64,000 nt of DNA, taken from positions 62,001 to 126,000 of the forward strand of contig NZ_JAJHUO010000029.1 in NCBI RefSeq assembly GCF_020859565.1. Reading direction: 5' to 3'. Source of the stretch: Saccharothrix luteola (GTDB lineage Bacteria > Actinomycetota > Actinomycetes > Mycobacteriales > Pseudonocardiaceae). The translations under genes and the position numbers were made by a program. Of this stretch, positions 36,996 to 44,503 are shown piece after piece. How positions within the stretch are numbered: position 1 is the stretch's first letter; every line of letters begins with the position of its first letter. The notes below the pieces were generated by a model. The model saw only the letters and a program-made list of their open reading frames with translations, was not told where the DNA came from and did no database searches.

Positions 36996-37852
36996 CCAGG
37001 TTCGTGTGCGCCCAGCTCGCCGTGCTCGCGGTGCTGTTCGGTGTCGGGTCGCCGTGGCCCGTGGCGGTGCCGTTGTGGGTCGCCGCGGCGGTCGTGCTGG
37101 TCCTGGCGTTGGGCCGGTGGCGGCGGCGGTGGGTGTCCGAGTGGGCCGGGCGGTACGTGGCGTTCCGGGTCCGGCGGCGGCGCGGCGGTGGGTTGTTGGA
37201 GGTCGTCGCGCCCGGCGCGTGGGTGGAGGGAGACCACGTGCACGGGCCCGGCGGGGTGGTGGCCGTGCTGCGACCACGGCTGGCCGCACCCCGCGTGCTC
37301 GCCGGGCTGGCCGGGCCGGACGTCCGGGTAGTCCTGCACGTCGGGCGCGGCCAGATACGCCGGCCACGGGCCTGGGTCGCGGTGCAGGCGAAGCGGACGC
37401 CGGAGCTCTGGCACGACGACGAAGTCGTCCGCGTGCTCGGCAACTCGACCCGCCGCACCCGCCGCGAGCTGCGCCGCCGCGGCGTGACCGCCGACCTGCT
37501 CGCCGAAGAGGACCTGCTCACCACCATCGCCGCGCTCGGTCACGTGACCGGGCACCGGGAAGTCCGCGAGGACTGGCGGTACTGGCACAGCGGGCCCGTC
37601 GCGCAGGCCTGCTTCCGACTGCCGGGCACGACCGCCCGAACCGCCGTCGACTGGCTGCTCACCGCCGCGCCCGGCGTCGCGGTGACCGTCGCCCTGACCG
37701 CGGACGACGCCGTGGTGCGCATCGCGGGAGCCGCCGAGGCCGCCGTGGAAGCGGCCGTCGGGATGCTCTCCGCACACGTACGACTCGAACGACTGGATGG
37801 ACTGCACGCCCGGGGCGTCGCCGCCTCGCTGCTCATCGGAGGTGTCCTGTGA
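36992..37852 (+). CDS. eccE: Type VII secretion protein EccE
   Basis: A 286-aa ESX membrane component. Two helices form the N-terminus (CAQLAVLAVLFGVGSPW, VPLWVAAAVVLVLALG) followed by the basic segment RWRRRWVSEWAGRYVAFRVRRR and a cytosolic domain with RTPELWHDDEVVRVLG-like features. Length and layout fit EccE. It stands about 10 kb from eccB/eccD and is embedded among regulators. ATG at 36992 overlaps the stop of the preceding open frame, and its own stop overlaps the GTG of the LuxR-type gene. Confidence 0.85.
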   Translation: MTRFVCAQLAVLAVLFGVGSPWPVAVPLWVAAAVVLVLALGRWRRRWVSEWAGRYVAFRVRRRRGGGLLEVVAPGAWVEGDHVHGPGGVVAVLRPRLAAPRVLAGLAGPDVRVVLHVGRGQIRRPRAWVAVQAKRTPELWHDDEVVRVLGNSTRRTRRELRRRGVTADLLAEEDLLTTIAALGHVTGHREVREDWRYWHSGPVAQACFRLPGTTARTAVDWLLTAAPGVAVTVALTADDAVVRIAGAAEAAVEAAVGMLSAHVRLERLDGLHARGVAASLLIGGVL

Positions 37853-38421
37853 TCAAGGTGTTGCCGACCGGCGTGGACGCGCTGCTCGCCAAGGCCCGCG
37901 CCGAAGTCGTCGTGATGGCGACCGGCGGGATGTCGTTGCGCCGGATCGACCAGGCCAACCTGCGGCGCGGCGTGCGCTACCGGGTCCTGCTGCCCGACGC
38001 GCTGCGGCCCTCGGCGCTGGCCCTGGCGCCGTGCGACGTGCGCACGTTGCCGCAGGTGCCGATGGACGCGGTCGTCGTCGACGGTGTCGCGGCCGTGCTG
38101 CCGGCCGACCAGGGCGTCGCGGTGTTCCGGCTGCCCAGCGTGGTGCGCGCGGCGGTCGAGCTGTTCGAGCGGGTCTGGCCGGAGGCGGTGGCCGCGTACG
38201 ACGTGGCCGGCGACTGCGAGCTGTCCCGGCGCGAGCAGGAGCTGCTGACGCTGCTGTTCGCCGGCAGCACGGACGAGGCCGCCGCCGCGCGGCTGGACGT
38301 CTCCGTCCGCACGGTCCGGCGCATGGTCGCCGACATCATGAACCGCCTCGGCGCGCGCAGCCGGTTCCAGGCGGGCGCCAAGGCCGCCGACCGGGGCTGG
38401 CTGCTGCAACGCGCGGGATGA
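37849..38421 (+). CDS. LuxR-type HTH transcriptional regulator
   Basis: A 190-aa regulator. The C-terminal LuxR/GerE helix-turn-helix is LSRREQELLTLLFAGSTDEAA with VSVRTVRRMVADIMNRLGARSR. The N-terminal 115 residues (LLAKARAEVVVMATGG, RRGVRYRVLLPDALR) resemble the phospholipase-D-like sensory fold found in many actinobacterial HTH regulators. No receiver Asp is present. GTG at 37849 overlaps the eccE stop, so it is co-translated with this secretion subunit. Confidence 0.9.
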   Translation: MIKVLPTGVDALLAKARAEVVVMATGGMSLRRIDQANLRRGVRYRVLLPDALRPSALALAPCDVRTLPQVPMDAVVVDGVAAVLPADQGVAVFRLPSVVRAAVELFERVWPEAVAAYDVAGDCELSRREQELLTLLFAGSTDEAAAARLDVSVRTVRRMVADIMNRLGARSRFQAGAKAADRGWLLQRAG

Positions 38422-38434
38422 CTACGGTGGTGGG

Positions 38435-39106
38435 GTGCGCATCCTGGTGACCGAGGACGAGACGGACCTGCTGTTCGCCGTGGCGGTGTCGTTGCGCGGC
38501 GCGGGTTTCGCGGTCGACGCGGTCGCGGACCTGGCGAGCGCGGACGAGGCGCTGGCGGTCAACTCCTACGACTGCGCGGTGTTCGACCGCATGGTGCCCG
38601 GCCGCGGCACGTCGGGCCGCGTCGACACCCTGGCCTACGTCCGGCAACGGCGGCAGGCCGGGCTGCGGGTGCCGGTGCTGTTCCTCACCGCGCTGGACGG
38701 CGTGGGACACCGGGTGGAGGGCCTGGAGGTCGGCGACGACTACTTGGTGAAGCCGTTCGCGATGGAGGAGCTGGTGGTGCGGGTGCGCCTGCTGTGCCAC
38801 CGCCGCGAGATCGAGCGGCCCGCCGTGCTGCGGCACGCGGACGTGGAGCTGGACGCCGGCGCGCGCCAGGTGCGGCGCGCCGGAGTGCTGCTGACGTTGA
38901 CCCGGCGCGAGTACCTGGTGCTGGAGCTGCTCCTGGCCAACGCGGGGCGGCCGGTGTCACGGGCCGACCTCATCCGGCACGCGTGGGACGAGATGGCGCA
39001 GCCCGCGACCAACGTGCTGGACGTGCTGATGGCCGGACTGCGCCGGAAGCTGCGCCAGCCGCCGATCATCCACACCGTGCGGCAGGTCGGGTACCAGCTC
39101 GGCTGA
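38435..39106 (+). CDS. Orphan OmpR-family response regulator
   Basis: A 223-aa response regulator with pocket VTEDETD, phospho-acceptor Asp in AVFDRMVPG, Lys in VKPF and a C-terminal winged helix (HADVELDAGARQVRRAGVL to VGYQLG). It is close in sequence to the regulator at 35349-36005 but has no kinase beside it, so it may share the kinase at 34105-35352. GTG at 38435, 13 bases after the LuxR-type gene. Confidence 0.92.
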   Translation: MRILVTEDETDLLFAVAVSLRGAGFAVDAVADLASADEALAVNSYDCAVFDRMVPGRGTSGRVDTLAYVRQRRQAGLRVPVLFLTALDGVGHRVEGLEVGDDYLVKPFAMEELVVRVRLLCHRREIERPAVLRHADVELDAGARQVRRAGVLLTLTRREYLVLELLLANAGRPVSRADLIRHAWDEMAQPATNVLDVLMAGLRRKLRQPPIIHTVRQVGYQLG

Positions 39107-39114
39107 GCCGCGCG

Positions 39115-39612
39115 TCACCCGGTGACCAGCCGCACGACCGCCGTCCCGTCCGTGACGCCGACCATCTGCACGGCGAGCACACCCGCGCGGGGCTCGGGCG
39201 GCGGTGACGGCTTGTTCGAGCACGACATGCCACCGCCACCCGGCACGAACGTGGCCGTGCAGTGCCCCTTCAGCGAACCGCTGCCACCGCCGATGGCCGA
39301 CGTCAGCTCGAACTCGATCCCGTCCGCCAGCACCGCGCGCACGGCGAACGTGCCCGGTCCGGCCGCCCCGCCCAGCGGGATGTCCACCGGGCCGGACAAC
39401 GCCACCTCGCACGTGCCGTCCGCGCAGGCCGCGTAGTTCGCGCCGTCCGCGGCGGTCGGAGCCGGGGGAGTGGTGGTGGTGGTCGTCGTGGTCGTAGTGC
39501 TGGTCATCGGAGCGGGAACGGCGGTGCCTGACACGGGGCCGCAGCCCGCCGTGGCCAGCGCGGCGAGCAACCCACCGGCGAGCAGCAGCCGGTCCACAGT
39601 GGATGGTGTCAT
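39115..39612 (-). CDS. Probable lipoprotein
   Basis: A 165-aa exported protein. The lipobox is LAALATAGC (Cys about residue 23), then a Thr-rich tract of about ten Thr (PMTSTTTTTTTTTTPP) and a beta-rich domain with three Cys (ACADGTC, KGHCTATF, SCSNKP), suggesting disulfides. ATG at 39612 fits the signal peptide. Its stop is 8 bases from the convergent response-regulator gene. No known family; a surface role is inferred. Confidence 0.8.
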   Translation of the reverse strand: MTPSTVDRLLLAGGLLAALATAGCGPVSGTAVPAPMTSTTTTTTTTTTPPAPTAADGANYAACADGTCEVALSGPVDIPLGGAAGPGTFAVRAVLADGIEFELTSAIGGGSGSLKGHCTATFVPGGGGMSCSNKPSPPPEPRAGVLAVQMVGVTDGTAVVRLVTG

Positions 39613-39748
39613 GCCGTCAAGCGTGGCAGGTTTCCGGCGACCTGCCCCGTTGCGGCCGGAACCTGCCAACCACGTCGCACGCGGTCGACGCAGCACCGCT
39701 TGCCCATCCACAATGGACATACCAGGGGGCTGCCGCAGACGCGCACGA

Positions 39749-40678
39749 TCACCCAGCCGGCGGCGGGGTGAGCCCGGCGGCGCGCAGGAGGGCCACGCCG
39801 AGGTGCAGGTCCTGCAACGCGATGCCCGAGCTGTCGAACACCGTCACGTCATCGGGCGACGACCGGCCCTCCACCCGGCCCGCGAGCACGTCGCCCACCG
39901 CCGTCGGCCGGGCGTCGGGCACGTGCTGGAACTCGCCGATCGCCACGGACTGCGCGGGCCAGTCGCAGAACAGCCGGGCGGACGCGAGCAGCTCCACCGG
40001 AAGTTCCTGCTTGCCCTTGCCGTCGGAGCCCATGCTCGCCACGTGCGTGCCCGGCCGCACCCACCCAGCTTCGAACAACGGGGCACGGGCGGTCGTCGCC
40101 GTGACGATGACGTCCGCCGACCGGCACGCCTCCTCGGGCCCGGTCAGCACCGCCGACAGCCCTTCCGCCGCCAGGTCGGCCACGAACCGCGCACCCCGTC
40201 CGGCGTCGCGCGCCACCACGTGGACGACCGACAGGTCGCGCACCCGGGCCAGCGCCACGCACTCGTGCCACGCCTGCGGACCCGTGCCGAAGACCGCCAA
40301 CGACCGCGCGTCCGGGCGGGCCAGCACGTCGGCGGCCACGGCGTCGGCCGCGGCGGTGCGGAAGGCGTTCGCGAAACCCGCCTCGATCACCGCCGCGATC
40401 CGGCCGGCGGACTGGTCGAACAGCAGGATCACCGAGTTGTGCCGGGGCAGCCCGCGCTCGGTGTTGCCCGGCCAGTAGCTGCCGATCTTCACCCCGGCGG
40501 CCTGCGCCGCGGCGGCCGACTTGACCGTGAACCGGTTGGCGGGCGACGACCCGTGACCGACCACGGCCGGGAACTGCACACCGCCGTCCGCCGCCTCCAG
40601 CAACGCCGAGAGGGCGGCTTCGTAGGCCAGCTCCCGGCTCACCAGCGCGCGCGTCTCCTCCTCCGACAGGAAGATCAC
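39749..40678 (-). CDS. Ornithine cyclodeaminase/mu-crystallin-family enzyme
   Basis: A 309-aa protein of the OCD/mu-crystallin family. The N-terminal segment VQFPAVVGHGSSPANRFTVKSAA carries the catalytic Lys of the active site, and the Rossmann motif is VFGTGPQAWHECVALA. FDSSGIALQDLHLG is the family C-terminus. Such enzymes are NAD(P)-dependent cyclodeaminases or imine reductases. GTG at 40678 overlaps the stop of the PLP-enzyme gene (GTGA). It is the last gene of a three-gene operon with that enzyme and the DauR-like regulator, which suggests amino-acid or imino-acid reduction. Confidence 0.88.
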   Translation of the reverse strand: MIFLSEEETRALVSRELAYEAALSALLEAADGGVQFPAVVGHGSSPANRFTVKSAAAAQAAGVKIGSYWPGNTERGLPRHNSVILLFDQSAGRIAAVIEAGFANAFRTAAADAVAADVLARPDARSLAVFGTGPQAWHECVALARVRDLSVVHVVARDAGRGARFVADLAAEGLSAVLTGPEEACRSADVIVTATTARAPLFEAGWVRPGTHVASMGSDGKGKQELPVELLASARLFCDWPAQSVAIGEFQHVPDARPTAVGDVLAGRVEGRSSPDDVTVFDSSGIALQDLHLGVALLRAAGLTPPPAG

Positions 40679-41766
40679 CAGCCGTTCACCCGCCGCCACG
40701 TCGTGCCCGCGTCGCCGGCGAGCCGGTAGGTGTCGTGCTGCGCGGCCGTGGCGCACGCGTGGTTGGGCAGCACTCGGACCCGCGTGCCGACCGGCAGGTC
40801 CGGCAGCGGCCGGTCGCTGCCGGACCGCATGGCCAGGGTGCCGTGCTCCTGGCTGGCGTCGGTCATCAGCAGGTCGTCGAACGGCGGGCCGTCCAGCGGT
40901 GCGACGAGGCCGTAGCCCTGGTCGACCGGCTGGCGGGACGTGCCGCGGTCGCGCGAGGTGGCCATCCAGCCGCCGTCGGTCATGATCTTGCCGGGTCGGT
41001 GGCCGATCACCGTGACCACCACGGACAGCGCGAGGTCGGCCACGGAGCACACGCCGATGCCCGCCATCACCAGGTCGAAGAACACGAAGTTGCCCGCGCG
41101 GACCTCGGTCACGCCGGTCAGGTCGGCGACGGCGTGCGCGGTCGGCGTCGAGCCGATGCTCACCACCGGGCACGCGTGCCCCGCCGCGCGCAGGTCTTCG
41201 GCCACGCGGACGGCGGCGGCGCGTTCGGCCTCCGCCGCCTTCACCAGGGCGTCGCGGGTGTAGCAGAAGTACGACTCGCCCGCGTGGGTCAGCACGCCGC
41301 GCAGTTCCGCGCCGTCGAGCGCGGCGGCGATCTCCACGACGTCGGGGGAGCCGGGCAGCACGCCGCCCCGGTGGCCGTCGCAGTCGACCTCGATCAGGGC
41401 CGGGATCGCGATCCCGGACGCGGCCGACGCCTCCGCCACCGCACGGGCCTGTGCGACGTTGTCCAGCAACACCACCAAATCCACGCCGCGCCGCCGCAAC
41501 GCCAGTACCCGGTCCAGCTTGGCCGGCGCGATGCCGACCGCGTAGACGATGTCGGTGAACCCCGCGTCGGCGAACGCCTCGGCCTCGCGCAGCGTCGAGA
41601 CCGTGATGGGCCCCGTGCCGCCGTCGAACACCAACCGGGCCACGTCGACAGACTTGGCCGTCTTCACGTGGGGGCGCAAGGGGGTTCCGAGCGCGTCGAG
41701 GTGGGCGCGCAGTCGGTCGGCGTTGCGCCGCACCTTCGCCTCGTCCACGAGCAGGTAGGGGGTCAT
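40675..41766 (-). CDS. D-threonine aldolase/D-serine dehydratase-family PLP enzyme
   Basis: A 363-aa alanine-racemase-fold enzyme of the DSD1/D-threonine-aldolase group. PLP Lys is in LRPHVKTAKSVDVARL (about residue 36), the phosphate-binding part is near AGNFVFFD, and the C-terminal metal ligands are His and Cys in VLPNHACATAAQH. Members act on D-threonine, D-3-hydroxyaspartate or D-serine. ATG at 41766 overlaps the regulator stop (ATGA). Its pairing with an OCD-family enzyme resembles part of the beta-hydroxyaspartate cycle, but the other two enzymes are not present here. Confidence 0.87.
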   Translation of the reverse strand: MTPYLLVDEAKVRRNADRLRAHLDALGTPLRPHVKTAKSVDVARLVFDGGTGPITVSTLREAEAFADAGFTDIVYAVGIAPAKLDRVLALRRRGVDLVVLLDNVAQARAVAEASAASGIAIPALIEVDCDGHRGGVLPGSPDVVEIAAALDGAELRGVLTHAGESYFCYTRDALVKAAEAERAAAVRVAEDLRAAGHACPVVSIGSTPTAHAVADLTGVTEVRAGNFVFFDLVMAGIGVCSVADLALSVVVTVIGHRPGKIMTDGGWMATSRDRGTSRQPVDQGYGLVAPLDGPPFDDLLMTDASQEHGTLAMRSGSDRPLPDLPVGTRVRVLPNHACATAAQHDTYRLAGDAGTTWRRVNGW

Positions 41767-42407
41767 CGCTCCTCATCGGTCGGTTCGGTCCGGCACGCGG
41801 CCAGGTCGGCGTAGAGGGAGGCGCGGGAGATGCCGAGCCGTGCCGCGACCTTCGGCGCGGCGCCGCGCAGGTGGAACACGCCGCGCCGGTCGAGGGCGCG
41901 CAGCAGGCGCAGGCGCTCGGGTTTGCCCAGGCCCGCCACCGGTTTCGCCAGGGCCAGTTCCTCGGCGCGCACCACGGCGTCGACGACCTCTTCGACGTCG
42001 TCGCTGAACGTCGTGGCCGTCGGCGCGCCCCCACCACCGGCCAGGTCCGCGAGCAGGTCGCCGACCTGGCGCAACGCCGTCACGTCCAGGTTCACGCACA
42101 GCGCGCCGAACACCGTGCCGTGCTCGTCGCGCAACGGCATCGTGGACGACTTGACCAACCGCCCGTCCGGCGTGCGGGTCAGGTAGTTCAGCTCGTCGAC
42201 GGCCTCGTCGCCGGCGGCGAGCACGGCCAGCCCGATCTCGCTCATGGCCCCGCCGACGCGCCGCCCGGTCACCCCACCCGCCACCGCGACCACCGAGTGG
42301 TCGGGCTGCCGGTAGTCGTGCAACACCACCTCGCACGACCGCCCGAACGTCGCCGCCAAGCCGGGCACCACGCCCTTGAGCGCCTCCAGGATCGCATCCG
42401 CCGTCAT
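41763..42407 (-). CDS. DauR/YheO-like transcriptional regulator
   Basis: A 214-aa regulator with an N-terminal YheO-like PAS domain (GVVPGLAATFGRSCEVVLHDY, FGALCVNLDVTALRQV) and a C-terminal HTH (GVFHLRGAAPKVAARLGISRASLYADLAACR). This is the layout of DauR, the D-arginine-responsive regulator, so it probably senses the substrate of the adjacent PLP/OCD enzymes. ATG at 42407 is first in the leftward operon. A TCCA-N5-TGGA dyad (about 42430-42442) just upstream is a candidate binding site. Confidence 0.87.
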   Translation of the reverse strand: MTADAILEALKGVVPGLAATFGRSCEVVLHDYRQPDHSVVAVAGGVTGRRVGGAMSEIGLAVLAAGDEAVDELNYLTRTPDGRLVKSSTMPLRDEHGTVFGALCVNLDVTALRQVGDLLADLAGGGGAPTATTFSDDVEEVVDAVVRAEELALAKPVAGLGKPERLRLLRALDRRGVFHLRGAAPKVAARLGISRASLYADLAACRTEPTDEER

Positions 42408-42468
42408 GCCCGCAGTCTAGACACAAAGTCCAGAGATTGGACAATCCATCCAGTCCAGCCGCCCGCTC

Positions 42469-42482
42469 TGGGAGCGTTCCCA
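42469..42482. promoter_or_regulatory. CebR-like operator with one mismatch
   Basis: TGGGAGCGTTCCCA differs from the perfect CebR box at 14682-14695 at one position, and the flanking bases extend it to CTGGGAGCGTTCCCAG. It lies 62 bases upstream of the DauR-like start and 179 bases before the small frame at 42661. Which gene it controls is unclear. Confidence 0.6.
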
Positions 42483-42660
42483 GTCCTGATCTGCGCAAAC
42501 GTGCCGATGTGGACCTGTGGCACGGGGTGCGTACCGCAGGGGGTGCCGCAGGGTGAGTTGTATCAAGCTACTAGCCTGACGCGAGCAATCAGGAAGACAA
42601 GCTCCAAGTGACGTCATCGATCTGACAGGTGTCACTTGGTGGACGACCAGAGAGGTGTCG

Positions 42661-42795
42661 ATGAGGCCGACGGGCAACTCAACCCGGCCCGGTGCGTACC
42701 GATACGACGGTGCGCGGTGCCGCGCGTCTTCCTCGCGCAGGGGCCACCCGGTGCGGCGGTGCGGTCTTGGAGCGGCGGCGGATTTCGTTGGATGA
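42661..42795 (+). CDS. Possible 44-aa leader peptide before SEFIR gene
   Basis: ATG at 42661 has an AGAGAGG ribosome site at good spacing, better than any start of the large gene behind it. The frame codes for 44 mostly Arg/Gly/Ser residues and ends at TGA 42793-42795, between a TTG (42788) and a GTG (42800) that could start the SEFIR gene. Translational coupling is a likely use. The peptide itself resembles no family. Confidence 0.35.
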   Translation: MRPTGNSTRPGAYRYDGARCRASSSRRGHPVRRCGLGAAADFVG

Positions 42796-44503
42796 ACTGG
42801 TGATCGGTGTCGTGAGCTACTCCCACGACCCGGAGGGCAAGGCCCTCGCCGAGTACCTCGTGTCAGAGGCTCCGAAGCACAACGCGCGACTGCTGTGGGA
42901 TCGGGACATGGTGAACCCGGTGTCGATCCAGGAGTGGATGACCAACAACATCGAGGACTACCCGGTCGCCTGCGTGATGTCCCCCGACTACACGCGCAGG
43001 TTCGGTCGCGGGTCCGAGTCGTCGGAGCGCACGGGCACGCTGTTCGAGAGCCGCGCCGTGCTGGGCAAGCTCTTCGACCACACGGAACTGGAGCACTGCC
43101 CGGTAATCCCGGTCGCGATGCGCGACTTCCTGGTCGACTCCGCACCGCACGCCTTGAAGCGCCTCCGCATCGCCAAGATCGACCCCGCGACCGGGCACGG
43201 GGTGCAGGAGTTCTTCGATCGCCTGAGGGCGTTGTGGGAGGCCCGACGTCGGCCGGACCAGGAAGGAAGTCCGACGCCGGAGCAGTCCGGGGTGAAGCCG
43301 CGGCCGGGGTGCGACGGGGCACCGGGTCGACCGCGTCCCGAGCCGCGGATGGTGTCCCTCATGCGCGCGCTCGAGACCGCCGATCCCTCTTCACCGGAGG
43401 CGAGGTCGCTCGTCGACGAGTGGCTCGCGGCTCTCGACACCGACCCGTCCGCCACCGCGGTCTTCCCCGCGGTGGAGGGCATCGTGAAATCGGCCGGGGA
43501 CGTCGACCTCATGCTCCGGGTGGTGGACAGGTGCCTCGACCTGCTCCGGGGGCCGGGCCTGCTGGAGGCGGACAAGCGCGTCAAGGCCCGCATCTTCATC
43601 TGCGGCCGTGCGTGGTATCTCCGCAGGCGTGGCGACCTGCACGGCGCCTTGAGGGCCGCGAGCCGGGGCGTCGCCCTCGCGGTGGAGTGCGGTGACCAGA
43701 GCCTCGTGGCGCTGGGCAAGAGGTGTCTCGCGCGCATCCACCGCGGCCTCGCCGAGGAAGCCGACGCCGATGCCCGCGAGGAGCACCTGGCCATCGCAGA
43801 CCGGTTCGCCGTCGAGTCCTTGACGATGTTCTCGCACCTGCCGCACCACGGTGACGAGGTCGGCGTGTGCTTGGTGGTGCGGGCGCGTATCGCGTACACG
43901 AGGTACCGGCTGGGCCAAGGGCGCCGCAACCTGCGGCAAGCGAGCGTGTTGGCGGACGAGGCGGTCAAGTCGGTGAAGTCGCCCGCCCGCGACCGGGTGC
44001 GCGACTACCGCGAGCTGCAGATCCTCCGCGCCGAGATCGCCTTGGCGCGCAAGCGCGTCTGCCAGGCCATGGCGTTGGCGGACAGTGCGGTCGGCGCCTT
44101 GACCGAGCGCGCGGAGTCCGGTGCGTCCTACGCCGAACTGCTCGCCCGGGCGCACCTGGTCCGCGCGGAGGTGTTCTACCGGACCCGGCGCATCGACACG
44201 ACGGGCGACGTGCGGACGGCGTTGGGGATCTTCGAACGGCTCGGTCTCGAGCGCGGGTCGGCGGAGTGCCGGTGGATCCTGGTGGCGAGGGACCGCGGTC
44301 ACGGCTTGTCCCGCTGGGACGTGCGCGTGATCGAGAGGCTGAGCCCCGACCCCCGTCACCGGTTGCCGGCCGTCGAGGAGATGGAGCGGTTGGAACGGGA
44401 GCTGACCGGCAGGAGGTGGTGGCGGCGTCGGGAATGGCGTGAGGTCGTCGAACGCGTCCGGGCACGGCACCGATCGGACAGGTTCAGCGAGTCAGAGAAC
44501 TGA
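42788..44503 (+). CDS. SEFIR/TIR-like domain protein with TPR-like repeats
   Basis: A protein of about 570 aa. The N-terminal 130 residues resemble SEFIR/TIR signalling domains: VIGVVSYSHDPEGKALAEYL, LLWDRDMVNP, IQEWMTNNIEDYPVACVMSPDYTRRF (two family motifs, the second being the W-M...C/V-x-S-P-x-Y segment). The rest is helical and repetitive with TPR-like periodicity (AWYLRRRGDLHGALRAAS, LRAEIALARKRVCQAMALA). There is no signal peptide. TTG at 42788 or GTG at 42800 is likely; the frame reaches GTG 42692 without domain support. Its end overlaps the convergent NB-ARC gene by 20 bases. By family it may bind or cleave nucleotides or assemble with other SEFIR proteins; unproven. Confidence 0.75.
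   Translation: MDELVIGVVSYSHDPEGKALAEYLVSEAPKHNARLLWDRDMVNPVSIQEWMTNNIEDYPVACVMSPDYTRRFGRGSESSERTGTLFESRAVLGKLFDHTELEHCPVIPVAMRDFLVDSAPHALKRLRIAKIDPATGHGVQEFFDRLRALWEARRRPDQEGSPTPEQSGVKPRPGCDGAPGRPRPEPRMVSLMRALETADPSSPEARSLVDEWLAALDTDPSATAVFPAVEGIVKSAGDVDLMLRVVDRCLDLLRGPGLLEADKRVKARIFICGRAWYLRRRGDLHGALRAASRGVALAVECGDQSLVALGKRCLARIHRGLAEEADADAREEHLAIADRFAVESLTMFSHLPHHGDEVGVCLVVRARIAYTRYRLGQGRRNLRQASVLADEAVKSVKSPARDRVRDYRELQILRAEIALARKRVCQAMALADSAVGALTERAESGASYAELLARAHLVRAEVFYRTRRIDTTGDVRTALGIFERLGLERGSAECRWILVARDRGHGLSRWDVRVIERLSPDPRHRLPAVEEMERLERELTGRRWWRRREWREVVERVRARHRSDRFSESEN

Noticed and set aside
36134..37807. Pro-rich minus-strand frame over SARP and eccE
   Set aside because: It is antisense to well-supported genes and is a composition artefact.
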